Shown here one piece after another: positions 12,250-23,700 of a DNA stretch of 46,235 nt. The number at the start of each line of letters is the position of its first letter. Positions within the stretch are counted from its first letter, which is position 1. The stretch spans positions 1 to 46,235 of the forward strand of contig JAHBMJ010000513.1 of assembly GCA_018398765.1 (NCBI GenBank), written 5' to 3'. The stretch comes from Chromera velia. Its lineage: Eukaryota > Sar > Chromeraceae. Position numbers and translations under genes: made by a program. The notes beneath the pieces were generated by a model. It did not search any database and had not been told where the DNA came from. It saw only the letters and a list, made by a program, of their open reading frames with translations.

Positions 12250-12664
12250 TTCACAGTCAATTCAACACTCTGATCTCAATGTGATTGCCAAATTGCGCGC
12301 GATCGATTCTGCCATTTTTATAGTCGTTTTCCTAAAACTTTCCATCGACTGATATTTTTCTGTAGTACATCTCTATAGTATTTTCTCTTTTTTTTTGTAA
12401 GTGGCTGAAAAATTGGGATTTGCTTGAGTGCATGTATGTGATACCTGCACAATCATGATAACTTAAATTTGTTATACTTCTGCTTCTCTATACTTCATTT
12501 TGATTTCGATTGATTTATTGTGTAGAAACGTAGGTAGAAACGCCCGATTCTCTTACCGACTTTACTAGCGATTTTTAAAGCGATTTTAAAATCTATATAT
12601 AGTTTGAAATTTTGAGGAGTAAAAATTTGAAAATGAAGAGTCTCAATTTCTAGCCCAATTTCTT
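12250..12664. other. AT-rich spacer after PPWD1
   Basis: Composition switches to AT-rich right after the PPWD1 stop codon. No gene or clear structural RNA was seen. The 3' UTR and polyadenylation site of PPWD1 must lie near its start. Confidence 0.5.
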
Positions 12665-13795
12665 GCTGTGAATTGAATTGAATTGAGGCGGTTAAAGCCG
12701 GTGAGCCACTACTTAGGCTCTGGCCAACCACGGGGTATGATATGCAATGTTAGTTTGTTGACCTAGCGCATTGATCCATTAACACATGTCAACACGGACT
12801 CTCTCTAATTTGGCTATACACTCCTCAACCGCCCTTATGCCCGCCAGAGGCTGGAACGACGAAATAAGAGCGATTATCTCTCGGACTTTCTTTTCATTCT
12901 CCTCCACTCCTCTACTAGCAGAGGCAGCCACCCATTGCACAATTTCCACCCGTTTCTCAATGGGCGCGCGCTCCTTTATTCTGCTGATGATTTCGTCAAG
13001 CTTCTGTCTTTCCCTCTCTGTGTCCGCACATTCCGTGAGCAAGTGGATCTCATCATAAACTTCTCTGCCAGAGCAAGCCGAGCAGGTCTTCTTCAGCTCC
13101 CCCCGCTGTACATAACCACCCGTCATTGCTCTCAGGAGAGGGCGGATGTTCGCAGAGGATTTAAGAAGACAAGGGAACAGCGTGCGAATGTGCAGATCGT
13201 TTCCTGTGTCTGACGGACGTGACTGCCATTTCCTTTCTGCTAGGAGGAGCATGGAGAGCCTCTGTCTGGAAGGGTCCTCTCTTTGGAAATCAGTGAGGGC
13301 AGCATGGGGATAGAAGATTCTGTCTCTATTCCTGATGCCTTCCTGCCTTCTAGCCGATTCCCCAAGCCATTGGTTCGTCTGAATCTTGTGACACGTCTCT
13401 TTCCGTTTATATTTCCCTTTCTTTTTTGGTTTTTCTTGGCGTGGCTCATTCGTGTCTTCAAGGAGAGAATTGTTAAGGGGCATAGCCAGACGTTTGGTGG
13501 AGGACACAAAGGGGGCACTAGAACCAGCGATGCACGCCTCCCATACAGCGGTGGGCAAGGCGCGCGCTATAGATTTGAGAGACTGAAAGAAGCTGGCTAC
13601 CTGTTTCACAAGCAGACAGCCAAAGGGTTCCAAACCAAAGGAATGAAGAGAGGGCGAGACAAAAGAGTTATGGGACAAACCAAATGACCAGCGAACAAAA
13701 CGAAGTTGCAATGTATCGAGGCATTGAACATCTGACTGCCTAAGAGGAAGGGCTTCAAGACCAAACGTACAGTTATGTACCCCATATAACGCCAA
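12665..13795 (-). mobile_element. 3' fragment of a non-LTR retrotransposon (end of the reverse transcriptase ORF)
   Basis: A 338-codon open frame runs from 13795 to a stop at 12779. Its start, LALYGVHNCTFGLEALPLR with QLRFVRWSFGLS following, resembles the region just after the polymerase core in LINE-type reverse transcriptases. Near residues 235-255 is a zinc knuckle, C-x2-C-x9-H-x4-C (CSACSGREVYDEIHLLTEC), a form common at LINE ORF2 C-termini. A stop codon lies immediately upstream in frame and the sequence turns AT-rich, so the fragment is 5'-truncated. Downstream on the element strand comes a 92-base tail region ending in (TTCAA)n at 12671-12686, typical of LINEs that end in short tandem repeats. 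The polymerase motifs and endonuclease are absent, so it cannot move by itself. Confidence 0.7.
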
Positions 13796-14377
13796 ATTTT
13801 ATCAGGTTTAATAAAAATAAATTAAGATCTAATTATTCTTTGAATTATACTAAGTATAAACCGTAACTACAATTGCAACTATGAATTTGTTATAGTATAA
13901 AATTATATAAAATATTGTTACTGATTAAGTACGCGCTACTATGCACGCGCTAGAGCACGCAAGCTATCAGGGTTGCTTTTCTAGTCGGTAACAGGTCTAG
14001 TCTATCGGCAATTGCCGGTAACCGGTAATGGCCTCAGTTTGCCTTCCTTTTACCGACAAAAAAAATAATAAAAATTGGGGTCCCCCCCAAAAAATTTCGC
14101 CTGCGGCGCCAAGCTTTAAAAACATGTTTTTAAGTGTTTATTGGCATTTGAAAAGCCTATTCATACACAAAAAAAAATTTAAAAAAATATTTAAAAAATA
14201 TAAATTTTTAACTGCTTCACCCCTGTAAGTGGCAAAAAGTTCTAACAGCTCTATGACAGCGTCTGTCCAACAACTACTCTCTTTTTTAACTTTGCTTCAT
14301 CTCTCACTGTTCTGCTTCTCTGTATATCAGGCTTTGACCGTCGTTAGAGAGCAATCAAAGTAAGAGACGGAAAAAGT
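13796..14377. other. AT-rich spacer within the transposon island
   Basis: AT-rich sequence with many A and T runs (about 14050-14220). No gene seen. It contains the left ACCGGT palindrome at 14011-14029. Confidence 0.5.
14011..14029. repeat. Left copy of a 19-base ACCGGT near-palindrome
   Basis: ATTGCCGGTAACCGGTAAT. Its reverse complement matches the copy at 15155-15173 at 18 of 19 positions. Together they bracket the fragment at 14030-15150. Confidence 0.7.
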
Positions 14378-14690
14378 CTATTTCTTTCTGATTAACGAGG
14401 AGATCGTAAGCCTGCGGCTCTGTACTTGCACAGCCCCTGCCCGGTTTGCTGAGAGGGGAGGAGCAAGAAGAACATTACCTCCTCGAGCTCCCCCCGTGGT
14501 GCGGTTGGGTCTAGGGCTGGGTGGTCTCGGACGGAAAGAGGAAGGGGCGGATGCAGCTGCTGCACCACGGCTATAAAAAGAAGCCGGAGTGACCTGGTCC
14601 AGCGCCTGAGGGGACTGAACACTAGCAGAGGCTGGGGCAGAAGGGGGGAGAACACAAATCACAGCTTTTTTTGGAGAGCCTTCTTCTTCT

Positions 14691-15008
14691 ATGCTGCGTT
14701 TCCCTCTTTTCTTCCCTCTTCTTTCTGAAAGCGGTAGGTCTCTGGGCCTTTCTCCCCCCTGGGGGGACCCCCCACCTCCTCTTCGTGTACCTGCACCTCT
14801 TCCTCTACTGTGCCCCCCCTGTTTGTCTCGACATCGTCTCCTACCTCTTCCTGCTTATCCCCTCCCCTCTGGCTCAGCTGTCTGGGCTAGCTGTGGTCAT
14901 TGCGGCCAGCGGTTCTCTGTTTTTGGGCGCCAAGTGCAAGACGGGACCCATCGCTTCGACCTGCGTCATCTTCAAGCACACTGGCCGCATAGCTATCCCT
15001 ACAGATGA
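14691..15008 (+). pseudogene. Possible retroelement ORF1 (gag) relic with zinc-finger-like motif
   Basis: A short open frame of 105 codons begins with an ATG in a Pro/Leu-rich context. Near its end it carries CGHCGQRFSVF, then THRFDLRHLQAHWPH. This is a C-x2-C pair followed by an F and a distant H-rich half, like a loosened C2H2 finger. Such fingers occur in the first ORF or N-terminal part of many non-LTR elements, and the frame sits within an AT-rich island beside a reverse transcriptase fragment. No start context, partner exon or full domain is visible. It could also be unrelated chance coding. Confidence 0.3.
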
Positions 15009-15785
15009 CGCATTGACTTTTTGAATTGACCTTAAGTCTAGCCTTAAGTGATTGATTGATTGACCTATAACCTAGGACTTAGGTTATTGAAAAGTGTCAG
15101 TGACTGTTAGAATTCTGCCAAGTCTTTGCCAACTGCCAGCAAACTCTGCCGGTAATTACCGGTTACCGGTAATGAAGCTTGTCTACCACCAAAAAAATTG
15201 GTAACCGTGCAAGCTATAGTATACACTTGCTTTATTGGCTATTGACGCGGCGAGTCATACGGGAAGCCAATCTTCCGGACATTAATCCTACTGATTAACC
15301 TAATCCTATATAATCAACATTTTACTAGACATTTTAGTTAGTATTATATTTAATCTAATATTTAATATAACTTGAATGTATGTTGTTGCCAGTTATTGCC
15401 AGTGGATGCCAGTGGTAGCATGAGTGGCTAACATGCATTAGTTATTTCTTAATTATGAATTTTTGAACTTGGGTCCCATAGGCTAGCCCATAAGCATTAT
15501 CATCATCATACGCCATCGCTATTAATTGGCCCTTAATAGGCCGCATTATAGGCGTCTAGCGTTCGGTAAGTTACGACACGTAAAGTAGATTGTTAAATGA
15601 TGGACCCTCAATAGTCCCTCATTTGGCAACTAGCTTAAGCAATGTATACTATGCAAATTTAAGTATTCCAATCCATCGGTCGATCGAATGTTGATCAATG
15701 TTCTCATCCTTAAAGTTTTAAAGCGCGAATTCGGAATTCTGAGTTCAATTCTCGAGTCGTCAGATGACATGCGGCCACCTGTATA
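15009..15785. other. AT-rich island, right part
   Basis: AT-rich sequence with repeated TTGCCAGT-like words near 15388-15420 and a palindromic block at 15149-15173. No gene or tRNA could be supported. Confidence 0.5.
15149..15173. repeat. Right copy: overlapping ACCGGT palindromes
   Basis: CCGGTAATTACCGG (15149-15162) is a perfect 14-base palindrome. It overlaps ATTACCGGTTACCGGTAAT (15155-15173), an odd-centred perfect palindrome that pairs with the copy at 14011-14029. Confidence 0.75.
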
Positions 15786-16250
15786 ATGCCGGCGAATGCC
15801 AGCACGCATGCGCACGTATCCATTCAGGTCATAAACGAAAAAGAACAACAGCAGCAGCAGAGGCAGGGGAGGAGGAAGACAGTGCGAGGAGGAAAGAAGG
15901 AGACAAGAGAATTGCGCCCTGCTGCTTTGACCCACGGAATTGCTGATCCCTGTACCCACCCGCCCACACAAGCCGGAGAAAATCAAGAAAGTAAGAAAGG
16001 AAGAAAGACGAAGAACAGATACAAAAAGAACAGAGACTGCATTGGAAGGAAATTAACGAGAGGGACAGACGGCAATCCGACTGCAAGTGCCTCCTATCCC
16101 ACTCGATGCTTCTGTCTTCCATCCCTTCTCATAGAGAGAGAAGGGGGGGGGAGGGTGAGGGAATTAAAGAGCAATAAACTGAAATGACACATCCTTTCCT
16201 CCCTTTCTCAGCATACTGTGTCTCCGGGCTTTTCGTCTTGTCTTTTGCAG

Positions 16251-17090
16251 GCGTCTTGTGAAACAGGTAGGCAGTCAATTATATGGCGAGAAGCCTCCAA
16301 AGAACAGAACCAGCCCATCAATCGATGGGCCCATTCCCCTCCCTCCCTGCCTGCAATTCACACCGAACGAGGAGCAAGAGGATGACGGAGCGCCGGTGCA
16401 GGTCGTCGCTGTAGAGCCCCTGTCAGCCTTTCCTTTCTGTTCTTCTTTCCTTTCCCTCGTCTTTTCTCTTTCTTTTGTTCTCTAGATCTTCATTCAGATC
16501 GGAGACCTGTATGCCAACGTATCTCTTCTTTTTGTCCCTTCTCTTATTAGTCAGAAAGCATGGATGTGCACGTGTTGAGAGGTAAGAAAGATGAATATCG
16601 TGAGTCAAATTCCTGAAATGTCCAAAACAAAAAAGAGGCAGCGACAGCTCAGGGCAGGCCGGCAGGCAGGCAGAAGAAAAAAGAGGGGGGCGGAAAAGAA
16701 GAGAGGGAACGGAAGGATAGCCAGGAAGGGAGGTCCATTCAGAATGAAGGGAGGGAAGCACAGACATACAAAACAGAGCGAAACAGAGAGGGAGAGGGAA
16801 ATAGAAAGAAAGTTCGAGGGACAGTCATAAGGCAAGCAATGGAAAAAATGCCATGCAGTTAGTTGCCTCTTTGCTGTGCACAGTTCAAGAAGCTCTTTCT
16901 TGCACAAAGTGGACTTGTAGGAGGTCTTCTTTCGTTCTTTGGGTTCTTTCTTCTCAAATTCATGCGGTGGCAGCAGGGGAGGCTAGACAAAGAAAGAACG
17001 ACAATGAGAGTCGACTCTATATTTGTTTTGTTTGTATTCACAGAGAGGGGGAGAGGAAAACACAGGAGGAAGAGAAAGAGGAATAAATAG
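16251..17090 (+). CDS. Putative multi-exon gene with a C-terminal membrane segment, N-terminus unresolved
   Basis: Supported pieces are exons 16251-16401 (50 codons, ending EEQEDDGAPVQ), 16486-16518 (IFIQIGDLYAN) and 16551-16571 (SESMDVH, using donor GTGTTG). A last exon from 16884 ends with TAG at 17090. Joined in phase 0 they read through. The last exon starts FKKLFLAQSGLVGGL, gives a hydrophobic span rich in Leu/Phe, then FMRWQQGRLDKER and a very basic end. That pattern suggests a single-pass protein with a basic tail on one side of the membrane. I do not recognise the family. No compatible first exon was found upstream: an open frame at 15786-15988 ends at a GTAAGA donor, but in the wrong phase. 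The intron at 16572-16883 is purine-rich, unlike other introns here, so that join is weak. Confidence 0.35.
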
Positions 17091-19209
17091 AAAATTCATT
17101 ATCGTGAACTTGACTGACTGACTGACGAGCTGTTTGGCACTCATTTATTCCGCCAAGATCAGCGCGCCAGCAGAGTAAAGGGCACGCACACACATTTTGC
17201 GATTGGGCGGGTGTCACTGATCGACTACACATGCACGCGGACATGTGTTCGTTCGAACGCCAAAAGACAGAAAGAAAGTCGAGCAATGTGGCACATTCAC
17301 AAACAGACTGACAGGCGGAGGCGAATGCGCTGCATCAGCCTGCCGTCTTCTGTCGATTCAATTCTCACAAATGAAAGACGGCTTGGAGCGGAACAGATTG
17401 CATGCGTGCATGGGAAGACGGACTGATGAAATTCATTCAAAGAACAAAGAAAGACGCAGACGCAGCCATGAAAAGGCAAAGACGGGCATACGGATGAAAA
17501 GACAAAACACACACGCAAATAAGCAGGAATACGAAAAATCAGTCTGACAAGGCAACGAACGAGCGTATGTCCCGAGCTCTCCTTGGACAGTCTCTTTCTT
17601 TGTTTGTTTCTTTCTTTCTTTCTTTCTTTTGTTCCCTGTCCTCTCTTCCGTCCCTCTTTCTCCCTCTCTCTGTTGCCCAAGTCATCTCCTCAACATTCTC
17701 CAGCGACCCACAGCCGCTCTCAAACATGAGGGCTGTAGGCAGCGGAGTCTCTCTGGACAAACGGATGGATGACAAGGTGAGGAAAGTATCCGACAGAAGC
17801 AAAAGCTCGGTACTGTCCTTCCTCGTGTCTGTCTTTCTCCCTGTTCTTTTTTCCCCTCTCCGGCCTTCAGAGAGACTGCCGTGCGTCGACAGTCGTCCGG
17901 TCGGTACCGTGAAACACACCGACCAAAAGAGAACGTAGAGGTGGAAGGACAAACGACTTGAAGAAGCAAAATCAGAAACGGGCTCATACCCAGTTGCTTA
18001 CTCGATCTGTGCACAAATAAACTCGCTTCTCCAGTTTCCCTCCTGCTCACCTCCTGTGGCATCTACGTCTCTCTCTTCTCTTCTGAACTGTCCGAGACAG
18101 ACGAAACCCGTGCAAATGTTTGTTGACAAAGAGTAGGCATGAAGGCAGCACTTCAAGCCAAAGCAAACAGCGAACGTTTGGGTACAACTTGTCCGACGTC
18201 AAAAAACGCAGTCAGTCGGCCTCCCTTGAGATTGCTATTGCTCTTCTTCCTTGTGTTCTGCTGGCTCCTTCCTTCACCTCTCATATCTTACCTTGCTGTC
18301 TGCCGGTTTTGTCGAGCGTGTGCTTTGGGAGAGACAGAGGGTGTGAGATGAAATTGGAAGAGGACGTCATGACTTCAGTGCTCCAGAAATTCATTAATTT
18401 TATGTGTCTCTCTTTCTATCCGTAAGCTTAGGGCACGCCGTCCGTCTGCCTGTCTGCCTTTTCCTATCGCTGTACAGCCGGGCACGCGAGGTAGCAACAA
18501 TGTCTGCATGTCATGAAAAAGGTGTGGAAGGACAGAGGGAGAGTGAAGGGAGCATGCAGAACAGACGACCTTTTTCTTCCTTAATTTGCCACACCACCTC
18601 TTCTGTTCGGCTTGCCCTGAAGGGCACTGCTTTCCTTCTTCCCTTCCCCTGCCCCCTTTCCTTCTGACAAGCCTTTCTGTCCTTTATACCCCCTCTCTCT
18701 CAGCGCGCTCTTGCGACTCTTCTTTCACTTTTCAGAAGCACGAAAGAATGCCTCAGATCAATTAGAATATTAGAATGCCAGCAAAACAGCACGGTTTCAC
18801 GAGCAGCCCAGCACAGCACAGCATATTACAGCGTTTACACAGACAGGCATGAATGTGCACGAATGCACTGCATGAATGGAAGAATACACAGACAGATGGA
18901 AACAGTCACTCACTTGTCGATCGAGCTGTCGGTCGATCGGTAATGCATCCTGTCCAGTCCAGTCCAGTCAGTCCCTCTCCCTCCCGTAATCTCCCTTACC
19001 TCTCTTGCACTAAGCATGCAAGCGTCAGTACACACACACTCACACACACACACTCACACACACACACACAGAATGAAGGCAGGCATGGCACGGCATGAAA
19101 GGCGGGAGGACACTCACACTTCCTCATGAACGAACGACTCCCGCCCGCCGACAAGAGAGAGAGAGAGAGAGAGAGCCATCAATCGAAAGAAGAAACCCTC
19201 TCTTCACCT
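17091..19209. other. Repeat-rich stretch without a supported gene
   Basis: Contains (GACT)n near 17112-17125, a TTTC run at about 17600-17630, CA repeats near 19030-19070 and (GA)n at 19155-19175. A possible plus-strand start exon (17728-17776, beginning MRAVGSGVSL and ending at GTGAGG) and an exon-like open piece near 18120-18240 could not be joined into a convincing gene. Confidence 0.4.
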
Positions 19210-19544
19210 TCACTTCATCTTCTCGAACTGCTGTGAGAAGACGGCTAGCCGGACCATGTCAGAACACAAGAAAGAACAACAATTCATGACTGAGTGCAGA
19301 AAGATAGGTGGAAGAATGAAGAAACGAAGAAAGGAAAGATCAATTTGCACGAAAAACGCGCAGGAGCAAAAACACGAACATCGATCTACTTACGAATGGT
19401 CCCTTCCTTCCTCGTTGCCTACCCATGTACCTGCCGACGTGGTCTCTTCCTTGCCTCCCTCGCTTTCTCCTTCAAGGCAGGAAGCTGTTGTCTTCCTTCT
19501 TCTGTCTCACTGCCTTCTCGTCTCAATAACTCGACCGATAGAGA
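19210..19544 (-). CDS. Putative 3' end of a small gene, basic coiled-coil-like C-terminus
   Basis: Two minus-strand exons: 19431-19544 (38 codons, acceptor GCACAG, donor GTACAT) and 19210-19230 (QFEKMK plus TGA, acceptor CTCACAG). The phase is 0 at the shared junction. The first reads SLSVELLRREGSETEEGRQQ and continues with LPALKEKAREARKRPRRQ, a charged helix-like segment. The intron between is CT-rich on the minus strand, in line with the orientation rule seen in the better genes. The upstream exons are not identified. A short ATG-starting piece near 20200 on the same strand (MANVVIERNK) is one candidate. No family recognised. Confidence 0.3.
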
Positions 19545-20792
19545 CTGTGCATTCGTATGAGCACCGATTGTCGCACAGACAGACAGACAAACAGACAGAG
19601 ACAGAAAGGAAGGAAGGAAAACAGAAGGAAGAAGAGGAAACAAACAGCCAACCGGGTGCCGAGTACACAAGCGCACGAGCCAGATTGGGGGAAGGGAAAG
19701 TGAAGCAACAAAGAAACAAAGGACTTATGGAAGGAAAATGGATTCGAGTGGACAGATGGAAGGACCGAAGAGGAGAGATCGACGAATGGGTAGATAGATC
19801 AAAGCAGGAGGGAGACAAGAGGGTTTGTTGTCCCTCGACTGTTTCTTTCTCTTTCTTGTCTCTTCTTCTCTGCTGCCTGACCTCTCCCCCCCTCTCTGAT
19901 GGATGATGCAAAGAGGGGGAGGGAGAGGGTGGAATCTGTCGAGACCTTCGCCCTCCCTCCCTGTCTTTCTCTGGGCCACTCTACACGTAAACAAACAGAC
20001 AAACAACCAGTCAAGCAGCGAACAGCAACGAACTGCATTCGACGACGACGTGACTCAAACGACGCCGGCAAGCAACCAAACAACTCACATTACAAAGAGC
20101 GTGTATATGAAAACAAACAGACTGGCACGGTGACAGAAAGGAGCGCGCATGCCGAGGGCAATTTCATCCCTCAAACTTATTTCGTTCGATCACGACATTC
20201 GCCATGCGCCTCAAGCAGGCAGATGAAAGTTGACGGGTTGCGTGAAATACAGAACGTAGTTTTTCTGTATGTGGAAATGGAGGGATCGAGGGGAGAGGAG
20301 AGATGTCCATTCCACCGTGCAGTCAGTCAATTTGACCTCAACAACATCGACGACAAGAGTTTTCCTGACTGTAACAATTAATCGGCTAAAGAAGGAAGGA
20401 AATATATTATTTCAACGCGCCGAATTTTCGAGGCTTCTCCAGAAAACGAAAAAGAAGAATTCAAATACCGAAAGAAAGCAGCTTTGCAGAGAGGAAGAAT
20501 CGAAGGACAAAGGCTGTATTCCCAGAGGCTGCTCAGCTGCAGTGTGCAAACAAACACAAAAATGACCAACGCATTTATTTTCCTGAATTTCCTCCTTCCT
20601 TTCTCGTGCCCGCACCCCATCACATAATTCCAATCGAACGATTGCACCTGCCCCTTTACAGATTCTGACCTCTCCTCCGCCAACACCCCCCAGTCGAACG
20701 ATCGATCGCTGAACCCACAGTCACTCTCTCGCTTCCTTCCTCCCTCCCATCTACTTACTTCCTCCCTTCCTGTGTCCCTCTCTCTCTACTTT
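19545..20792. other. Purine-rich repeat stretch upstream of unresolved gene ends
   Basis: (ACAG)n near 19575-19600, GGAA units and other purine-rich sequence on the plus strand. A few short open pieces occur on the minus strand, but none could be assembled. The 3' UTR of the CCCH gene must start at 20792 and run down into this region. Confidence 0.4.
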
Positions 20793-23700
20793 CTACCGTC
20801 CCAATCCCGTCGTCTCCCCTTCCCGCTCCTCTTCCGCTTCTTGCATACCCACACCCTTCGGATCGCCCCCTCCCTGCCCGACAGCTTTACGCAGACCACC
20901 TGCCAGTGGGCGTGGAGGTCGGGGGCCCTCTGAGGTTTCTCCCTCTGCCCCTGCCTCTCCCTGTTCTCCTCCCCACTGAGGCTGTGAAAGTCCCAATGTC
21001 GACGGATATTGAGGAGTCTGCTGAGGAGCCCGGGACGGGTGAGCGGGTTGCTCTGCAGCCGATCCATAAGACAAAGAGAGAGTTTGAGAGGCAGGGACAG
21101 AACCCGAACTCCCCCAACGTGCCAGGTCAAACCCCCCACCCCCGCCAGCGGACGCTGAAGGAGGAAGACCCGGGGAGGCCCCACTCCCCCCCGCGCTACC
21201 GGGGGGGTGTTCGGGAGCCTGCGTCCTTCTGCCTCGATCCCCGGAAAAGGGCGCAAAAGAAATACCAGAGGCTGCGCTCTGAAGCCCCAGGGCGACTGCA
21301 ATTGCCGAAGCCCGGCGACTCTCCGACGCTGTGTGTCGCGTCGAGAGGGAAATTGCTGAGCCTGACCGAGCTTCTCTGAAGGCACTAGATCCTCCCTTTG
21401 TGATATCGACAGGGCCGGGTGCTTCGGAATGGGTGGCAGGCACGTCTGTAGTTTGAAGAGACACTTGCTTTTCGGAAAGGAATGCTGCAAGCTTTCTCCG
21501 TTGGTCGGGGGCGAGCTCTAGTTCGTCGGCAAAGTCCGTCAGACCTTGCAGAGGCACAGTGGGGGCAGGAGGCTGCGGAGGAGACGACTCCCCCCTCGCT
21601 TCACTTCCCCCCCTATCTCTCCCTGCCTCCCTCTCTGCCTGCTGCCTGGAAGCAGACGCCCTCGATTCGATTCTCGAAGGGCCGAGCTCAAGAGGCTCTG
21701 CTGCTGCTGCTGTGCGGTCCCGACGCATGCCCTCCTCGCCGTGGAGGGGGACATCGTGCACCACTCGCACGTGGGAAGGGGAGGGGGGGGCAAAATCCTG
21801 AGGGAGCCCTGAGGGTGCTGATGCGGCAATGAGGCGGTTTCGGAGGGAAGCAGCTGCTGTTGCTGGGGATCTCTGGGCGTCTTCTGAGAAGGGGGACTCC
21901 CCTCCTGGGGGGTGGGGGACAAAAGGAACCCTCCCTCCTCCTTCCCCTTCCGCCGCAGCAAGGGGAGACCGGTCTCCCTCTCCGTTCCCAGAGGGGAAGA
22001 AAGGGGATGTGCTGGCACTCTGCCTGTCCCCTCTTTCCCTCTCACCTGAACCAGACTCCCCCCGAGTCCCACCGGCACCAGAAGGTCCCGAACGTCCTTG
22101 GGATGTTTTGGCCTCCTCAGTGCCCTCAAGTGGCAGATACAAACCCCCACCAGAGGACTGTACACTTCCTGACAGAGTGTGCTGGGCACCTCGGAGAAAC
22201 CCCAGAGGAGAGGCTGCAGCAGCCGACTGGTCGACAAGGATATGGGCACCCCTCCCAGAGGTGGTCAGACTAGAGGAGGAGCTGCTGCTCCCACTTGCGT
22301 CTAAAAAGAAACTGCCCATGTCACCTCGACGAGACGGCCCCGCAGGGCGGTGAGCAGTGCTGACTGCAGGCGGGGTACTGCTGGGTGCAACAACTGCCGG
22401 ACCCGTGGGTGTGGCCAGGACGGCATCCACCACTCTCCTTGCAGCCGAATCTCTGTCAACATGACGAAAGGAAGCGCCTTCCAACGACCTGGACATACTA
22501 GGAAGAGCAGGAACCCCCCCCATTTCTTGTCCAAAAGCAGAACCAGAAGCGGGCACAAATGTGGGGGGGAGACTCAGAGGACCACCCTGCGACCACTCTG
22601 CCCCTGGCGGTGTCTGCCTGTGGACAACCGGACCAGAGGCAGAGGGACTGGGTTCACCACTACACGCACCCGAAGCCGAAGCAAGATCTCGGCTGCTGCT
22701 CACGCTGGTGCCACCAGGGGGACGTCGCGCCTGTCCCTGTCCCTGTCTCTGTCCCCCCATCCCCCCACCCTGGTGCCCCCCATGAGTCTGATGCTGCTGC
22801 TGCAGTGGCCCCGCTACGTGAAGGCCTTTCGGGGTGGGGGTGGAGGGGCCTCCTCCGACCAGGAGAGGGGTCGAGGGGGGACGCGACAGCCTCGAAAAGG
22901 GAGGAAGAGGAGTCAGTGCCTTCGGTTGTTGCTGCTGCTGCTGTGATGGAGGGAGGTGTCTCCTCGACTCCCTAGACCCCCTCCCTGCGTGACCAGCAAC
23001 GGAGGCAGCCTTGGGCGGGAGACCCAGCAAGGCAGACTCACGAGCCTCATCTCTGCAGGCACACAGAGAGACAGGCAAAATGTACGGACACAGATTGACA
23101 GACACACGCCCAGACAGACAGAGGACAGATGGGGCCATGCGGATGTGCTGAGATGTGAGAAAGATGAAAAGAACAGCTGCAGGAGGCACGGTCCCCTGTC
23201 TTGCGACAAACTGAGAGAAGAATATGGACATGAAGACTCACATCTTTGGGGGTTCACTCTGTGGGTGTAGAAAGGCTGACCAACCACATGCAGACTAACC
23301 GTTCGGAGTCCAGTGCCTGCTGTCGTGTCCACTCAGAGAGAGAGACGGTCTTCCGTGAGAGTGAGAGCAAAGGCAACACCGCCCCTGCCCCCGAGTCGTC
23401 CACCGAGACGGGGCGTCCCCCCTGAAGGCTCAAACTTCCCCCGGGGGCTCCCATTGCTGCTGTTGCTGTTCCACCCAGCCCAGAGAGACGCCTCTCCCCG
23501 TGGATTTTCAGAGAAATCTGGATCGATCGGTCGATCTGACTCGACAGCTGATGATGCATCACAGAAGAGCAGGAAGGAAAGCGACAGAAAGGAAAAGAAT
23601 TCAAAAGAAGCCAAGTGTGCCATCAAGCAGAAGTAATGCGGCATGCATGATAGACAGCTCAATCCACCTGCAACTTTGGAACAGCTCTGCATTCAAATTA

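Noticed and set aside
15715-15765. tRNA-like T-arm (GAGTTCAATTCTC)
   Set aside because: No matching acceptor, D or anticodon stems in the right positions.
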